Origin: RGIG6178 sp045612885
GTDB taxonomy: Bacteria; Bacillota_I; Bacilli_A; RFN20; DUOF01
Direction of reading: 5' to 3'
NCBI GenBank assembly: GCA_045612885.1
Contig: JAZKZZ010000037.1
Span: 1 to 51,425, forward strand
DNA length: 51,425 nucleotides
The notes below the pieces were generated by a model that saw nothing but the letters and a program-made list of their open reading frames with translations, was not told the origin of the DNA and did no database searches. A program made the translations under genes and the position numbers. Positions 48,917-51,425 of this stretch are shown piece by piece; positions within the stretch are counted from its first letter, which is position 1; every line of letters begins with the position of its first letter.

Positions 48917-48945
48917 ATTTTAACTCTGCTTAAATCGTGTGTCAA
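48917..48945 (-). promoter_or_regulatory. Promoter of the sigma-like gene
   Basis: Minus strand TTGACA (48940-48945), 17-base spacer, TAAAAT (48917-48922), directly after the upstream terminator. Confidence 0.75.
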
Positions 48946-48946
48946 A

Positions 48947-48977
48947 TAAAAAAAACAAGGCTTAATTAACCTTGTTT
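48947..48977 (-). terminator. Terminator after the 360-residue gene
   Basis: Minus strand AACAAGG-TTAATTAAG-CCTTGTT followed by T8; the gene's TAA stop lies in the loop. Confidence 0.85.
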
Positions 48978-50044
48978 GTTTTTTTTATACTTACTTTATC
49001 TTTTTTATAATGCTTATTTACACTTTCGTATAAATCATAAATAATATTTCCCTCTTGCAATTTATAATCATTCATGTTTATTTCTAATATTCCACAATCA
49101 AAACCACAATCTAAATGATCAAAATGTTCACACAATCTTACACCTGTCATTAATAATTTATCAGTAATATTAGTTTGAATCGCATCTGTCTTCTCTATCT
49201 TTTCTTGATCTCCATCTTTTATCTTATTTATATACCTTAAAGGTAAATAATCAGGCATATAAATAGTATCTAAGTCTTTATAATAAGAAACAAATAAGGT
49301 AAGTGCCGCTAAGGCACTAACAGAAATATCCTTAATATTATTAACCCCTTCAATATACTCTTCTTCTATTTCTATTCCTTTATCTAATTTCCTTAAATAT
49401 CTGTCCACTTTTTTATTCAACTCAATATCACTAACATGATTTTTAACTCTTTGAATTCCTAAGATATATGCCTTGTTATCAGATAAATAATAGTGAATCG
49501 CTGGTAGATAAACCATATTATTGTTTTTATCCACAAAACTAAACTTAATATTTTGCATCGATTCCATTCCTAGCATATTTTTTTCTACTAATTTAAATAT
49601 ATCTACGTGTTCATTTTTAATGTCTGTTTCCCCAATTTTTAATTCTTTATTAAATTGATAATCATAATCTAAACTATCAATCAATCTATTTAAATAACTA
49701 ATCGGAGAGTTAAAATCACTTGCATGCATATTAGCAACAATAGACATCACTATAAATTGAGCATATGATTGCTTATTTAACATATAATAATTTTTAGTAT
49801 CCATATGCCTAGTCGCCATTTTATTAACTAATTTTGTTAAAGTTGCAATAAAATCCGAATACTTAGCTATATTAAGTACAGGATATGCTTCGTTTAGAAT
49901 TCTTCTTTTTCCACCAATAGAAAAATTAACTTTTATCCCATAATTAACTTTTGTTATTCCTTGATTTATACACAATCCTGTTTCACTACTAGTTTGTTTA
50001 ATAAAATCTTTAAAAACTGCATTTACATACTCAAGATTAAACAT
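48962..50044 (-). CDS. Hypothetical protein, 360 aa
   Basis: No family recognised. The soluble protein has mixed secondary structure, with ISYLNRLIDSLDYDYQFN and a SALAALTLFVSYYKDLDTIYMPDYLPLRYINK stretch that is the most hydrophobic part but not a clear TM helix. A cluster CEHFDHLDCGFDCG near residue 320 has three Cys, two His and several Asp and could bind metal. The start is ATG 50044 behind AGGTGAT. It has its own promoter, although the kinase gene upstream is close. Confidence 0.65.
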   Translation of the reverse strand: MFNLEYVNAVFKDFIKQTSSETGLCINQGITKVNYGIKVNFSIGGKRRILNEAYPVLNIAKYSDFIATLTKLVNKMATRHMDTKNYYMLNKQSYAQFIVMSIVANMHASDFNSPISYLNRLIDSLDYDYQFNKELKIGETDIKNEHVDIFKLVEKNMLGMESMQNIKFSFVDKNNNMVYLPAIHYYLSDNKAYILGIQRVKNHVSDIELNKKVDRYLRKLDKGIEIEEEYIEGVNNIKDISVSALAALTLFVSYYKDLDTIYMPDYLPLRYINKIKDGDQEKIEKTDAIQTNITDKLLMTGVRLCEHFDHLDCGFDCGILEINMNDYKLQEGNIIYDLYESVNKHYKKDKVSIKKTNKVN

Positions 50045-50063
50045 ATTAATCACCTATTTTTAT

Positions 50064-50092
50064 TATATCACTACTATAAAAAGACAACAATC
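50064..50092 (-). promoter_or_regulatory. Promoter of the 360-residue gene
   Basis: Minus strand TTGTTG (50087-50092), 17-base spacer, TATAAT (50064-50069) with an extended TGA before the -10. It overlaps the end of the kinase gene. Confidence 0.6.
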
Positions 50093-51161
50093 ATAAATAC
50101 TTCTTAACTATATCTTCCATCTCTTTTTTCTTTTTTATCATATCTTTTAATAAAGCCAATTGCGATCTGCTTCTTATTAAATTGTGTTTATCTTTATTAA
50201 CTTTAAAGTATTTATCACCCTCTAGATAATCAGTTAAAAATCTAATTGCTAATTCCGTTGTGATTGTAATACACCCTAAAACTAAAGTATCTATCTCTTC
50301 TTTTATTAAGCACTTCCTTAGCACTTTAAGATATCCTTTGGTAAAACTTTCAAATTTAACCAAATCTAAATATATCTTACTAACATCCTCTTCATCTTCA
50401 CTAGCACTACTTGCAACAAATCTTATTGCATCTCCAAAGTCAAAACCAATAATTCCTGGCATAACTGTATCTAGATCTATTACTGCCACTCTTTTTAAAC
50501 TCTGCTTATCAAATAAAACGTTATTACACTTTGTATCATTATGTACTACCCTAAGTGGCAACTTTTTCTCTTCAATCATAATATTCATTCTAGTAGATAA
50601 CTCTTCTAATAAAAAAAACTCCTCAATTAAATCACTAGCTTCCTTGACTCTATCATATTCATCTTCATAAATAACTTCTTTTAATCTCTTATATCTTGAA
50701 ATAGGATTATGGAAATCCTCAATCACAATATTTAATTCATTAACATCACAATCATTTAAATAATATGTGAACTCACCAAACGCTATTGCACTTTCCTCAA
50801 TAACCTCTAGATTTTCAGTTATATTAAAAGTTAGTGAATTATCAATAAACTCATAACATCTCCAATAATTATTATTTTCTATAGCGTAACTTTTGTTATC
50901 TTTACTACTAATATATGTTAATACAGTGTTCGTATATCCATTATTCTTCTTCAAATAATTAGTAATAAACTTAATATTTTCCATAACTTTTGCAGGGCTT
51001 TTAAATACAAAAGAATTAATACGCTGAATAATATAATACTTTTTTACACCATTATTAATAAATTCAACTCTATAAGTATTATTAATATTTCCATTTTTTA
51101 TAACTGTGTAACCTAAAAACTCCCCATCAATATTAAATAAAGAACAAATATCCTTTATCAT
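50091..51161 (-). CDS. APH-family kinase (N-acetylhexosamine 1-kinase-like)
   Basis: A 356-residue small-molecule kinase of the aminoglycoside-phosphotransferase fold. The N-lobe has YTVIKNGNINNTYRVEF and YYIIQRIN (nucleotide-binding Lys/Gln region). The catalytic loop is RVVHNDTKCNNVLFD (H-x-D-x4-N, ~209-223), followed by the metal Asp in VAVIDLDTVMPG and GFDFGDAIRF. These features match NahK-like and related sugar or choline kinases. The substrate is undetermined. The start ATG follows AAGGAG. Confidence 0.8.
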   Translation of the reverse strand: MIKDICSLFNIDGEFLGYTVIKNGNINNTYRVEFINNGVKKYYIIQRINSFVFKSPAKVMENIKFITNYLKKNNGYTNTVLTYISSKDNKSYAIENNNYWRCYEFIDNSLTFNITENLEVIEESAIAFGEFTYYLNDCDVNELNIVIEDFHNPISRYKRLKEVIYEDEYDRVKEASDLIEEFFLLEELSTRMNIMIEEKKLPLRVVHNDTKCNNVLFDKQSLKRVAVIDLDTVMPGIIGFDFGDAIRFVASSASEDEEDVSKIYLDLVKFESFTKGYLKVLRKCLIKEEIDTLVLGCITITTELAIRFLTDYLEGDKYFKVNKDKHNLIRSRSQLALLKDMIKKKKEMEDIVKKYL

Positions 51162-51261
51162 ACATGCACTCCTTATCTTACTAATATAAATTTAGTGCAT
51201 AAGAATAATTCAACATTTACATTAGCCTATACATTTTACACTTTAATGTATGTAAATAAAT

Positions 51262-51290
51262 AAAAAAAGGTGATTAGCATTTCACCTTTA
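51262..51290 (-). terminator. Terminator of the rightmost (partial) gene
   Basis: Minus strand AAGGTGA-AATGCTAA-TCACCTT followed by T6, 5-10 bases after the stop of the partial gene. Confidence 0.85.
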
Positions 51291-51294
51291 ATTC

Positions 51295-51425
51295 CTATCT
51301 TTTGACATTTATTATTTTGGTTTTGTTATCATCTATTTCTTTTACTCTTATTAATCCAAAAATCTTATAAAGATCTCTTTTTTCTTGTTTATTAGAGTCT
51401 AACATACATTGATAAAAATGAATAT
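51295..51425 (-). CDS. 3' end of an unidentified gene (partial)
   Basis: An open frame enters from the right edge and ends at TAG (51295-51297). Its last residues include CMLDSNKQEKRDLYKIFG and end KIINVKR. The following terminator supports a real gene end. About 42 codons are not enough to name a family. Confidence 0.65.
   Translation of the reverse strand, partial: IHFYQCMLDSNKQEKRDLYKIFGLIRVKEIDDNKTKIINVKR

Noticed and set aside
1..51425. Mycoplasma-type code (TGA read as Trp)
   Set aside because: TGA ends genes such as the M20 deacylase and prmC, and Trp positions are TGG. Cell-wall genes are also present.
1..51425. CRISPR arrays, insertion sequences, prophage or integrase genes
   Set aside because: No regularly spaced direct repeats, transposase, integrase or phage structural genes were recognised on either strand.

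Overview
The window is AT-rich, wall-bearing, low-GC Gram-positive DNA that uses the standard genetic code. TGA is a stop (for example at 3734 and 45477) and Trp is TGG, so it is not a Mycoplasma-type code. Bacillus-like gene order is preserved in several blocks: gpsB-rnpB, pgsA-recA-rny-ymdB, spoVS, miaB-ymcA-cotE, ecfA1-ecfA2-ecfT-truA, rpmE-prfA-prmC. Together with the base composition and many small uncharacterised membrane proteins, this suggests an uncultured gut-type member of Bacilli (Erysipelotrichales/RF39-like). That placement is inference. Three genes resemble Bacillus sporulation or coat genes (yutH-like, cotE-like, spoVS).

Region by region. 1-840: 5' end of a 16S rRNA gene on the minus strand, preceded by five tRNA genes (Val, Tyr, Gln, Lys, Leu) with their own promoter. 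988-5406: small genes (S1-domain protein, NifU-like scaffold, YutH-like kinase, CBS pair, unknowns) and an ArgE/DapE-type M20 deacylase. The deacylase has a long 5' leader holding a 12-codon ORF with Arg-Arg-His-His-His followed by mutually exclusive hairpins, a candidate ribosome-mediated attenuator. 5488-8400: valS under a T-box. 8404-10588: peptidase E, a SIS-domain protein and a compact WYL regulator. 10670-15589: one operon with a membrane flavodoxin-like protein, the ECF module, truA, a membrane protein and trmN6. 15668-21595: DUF2804 protein, HtrA-type lipoprotein protease, small class A PBP and surface proteins. 21698-27797: cotE-like gene, PH and zinc-ribbon proteins, ymcA, miaB, ABC exporter and spoVS.

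27858-29818 is the most unusual stretch. A ~590-nt structured RNA with a strong promoter and terminator sits directly upstream of a four-helix DUF21-like membrane protein that I identify as OapA, so the RNA is very probably OLE RNA. It is followed by an MntP-type manganese exporter. 29819-37560 holds ymdB, rny, an unknown gene, recA, pgsA, a large surface protein, type-B RNase P RNA and gpsB. RNase Y and its partner RicA (YmcA) are both encoded here.

37625-45406 is accessory in character. It has a three-gene membrane cassette whose last gene looks like the CBASS effector Cap15 (two TM segments plus beta-barrel) but without a nearby CD-NTase; an ECF-S/DUF2232-like membrane protein preceded by a newly seen 43-residue membrane ORF; asnS; a split HipA-like pair (HipS-like plus HipT-like kinase) without a HipB; and neighbouring proteins built from a 28-residue helical repeat. 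45477-51425 returns to prmC, prfA and rpmE, then a sigma-like protein with several HTH motifs, an unknown gene, a sugar-kinase/APH-family protein and the 3' end of a further gene. Almost all genes from 21 kb onward are on the minus strand. Many intrinsic terminators overlap stop codons, indicating a compact genome. No insertion sequence, prophage, CRISPR array or replication origin was recognised. Coordinates of RNA genes and regulatory sites were counted by hand and may be off by one to a few bases.
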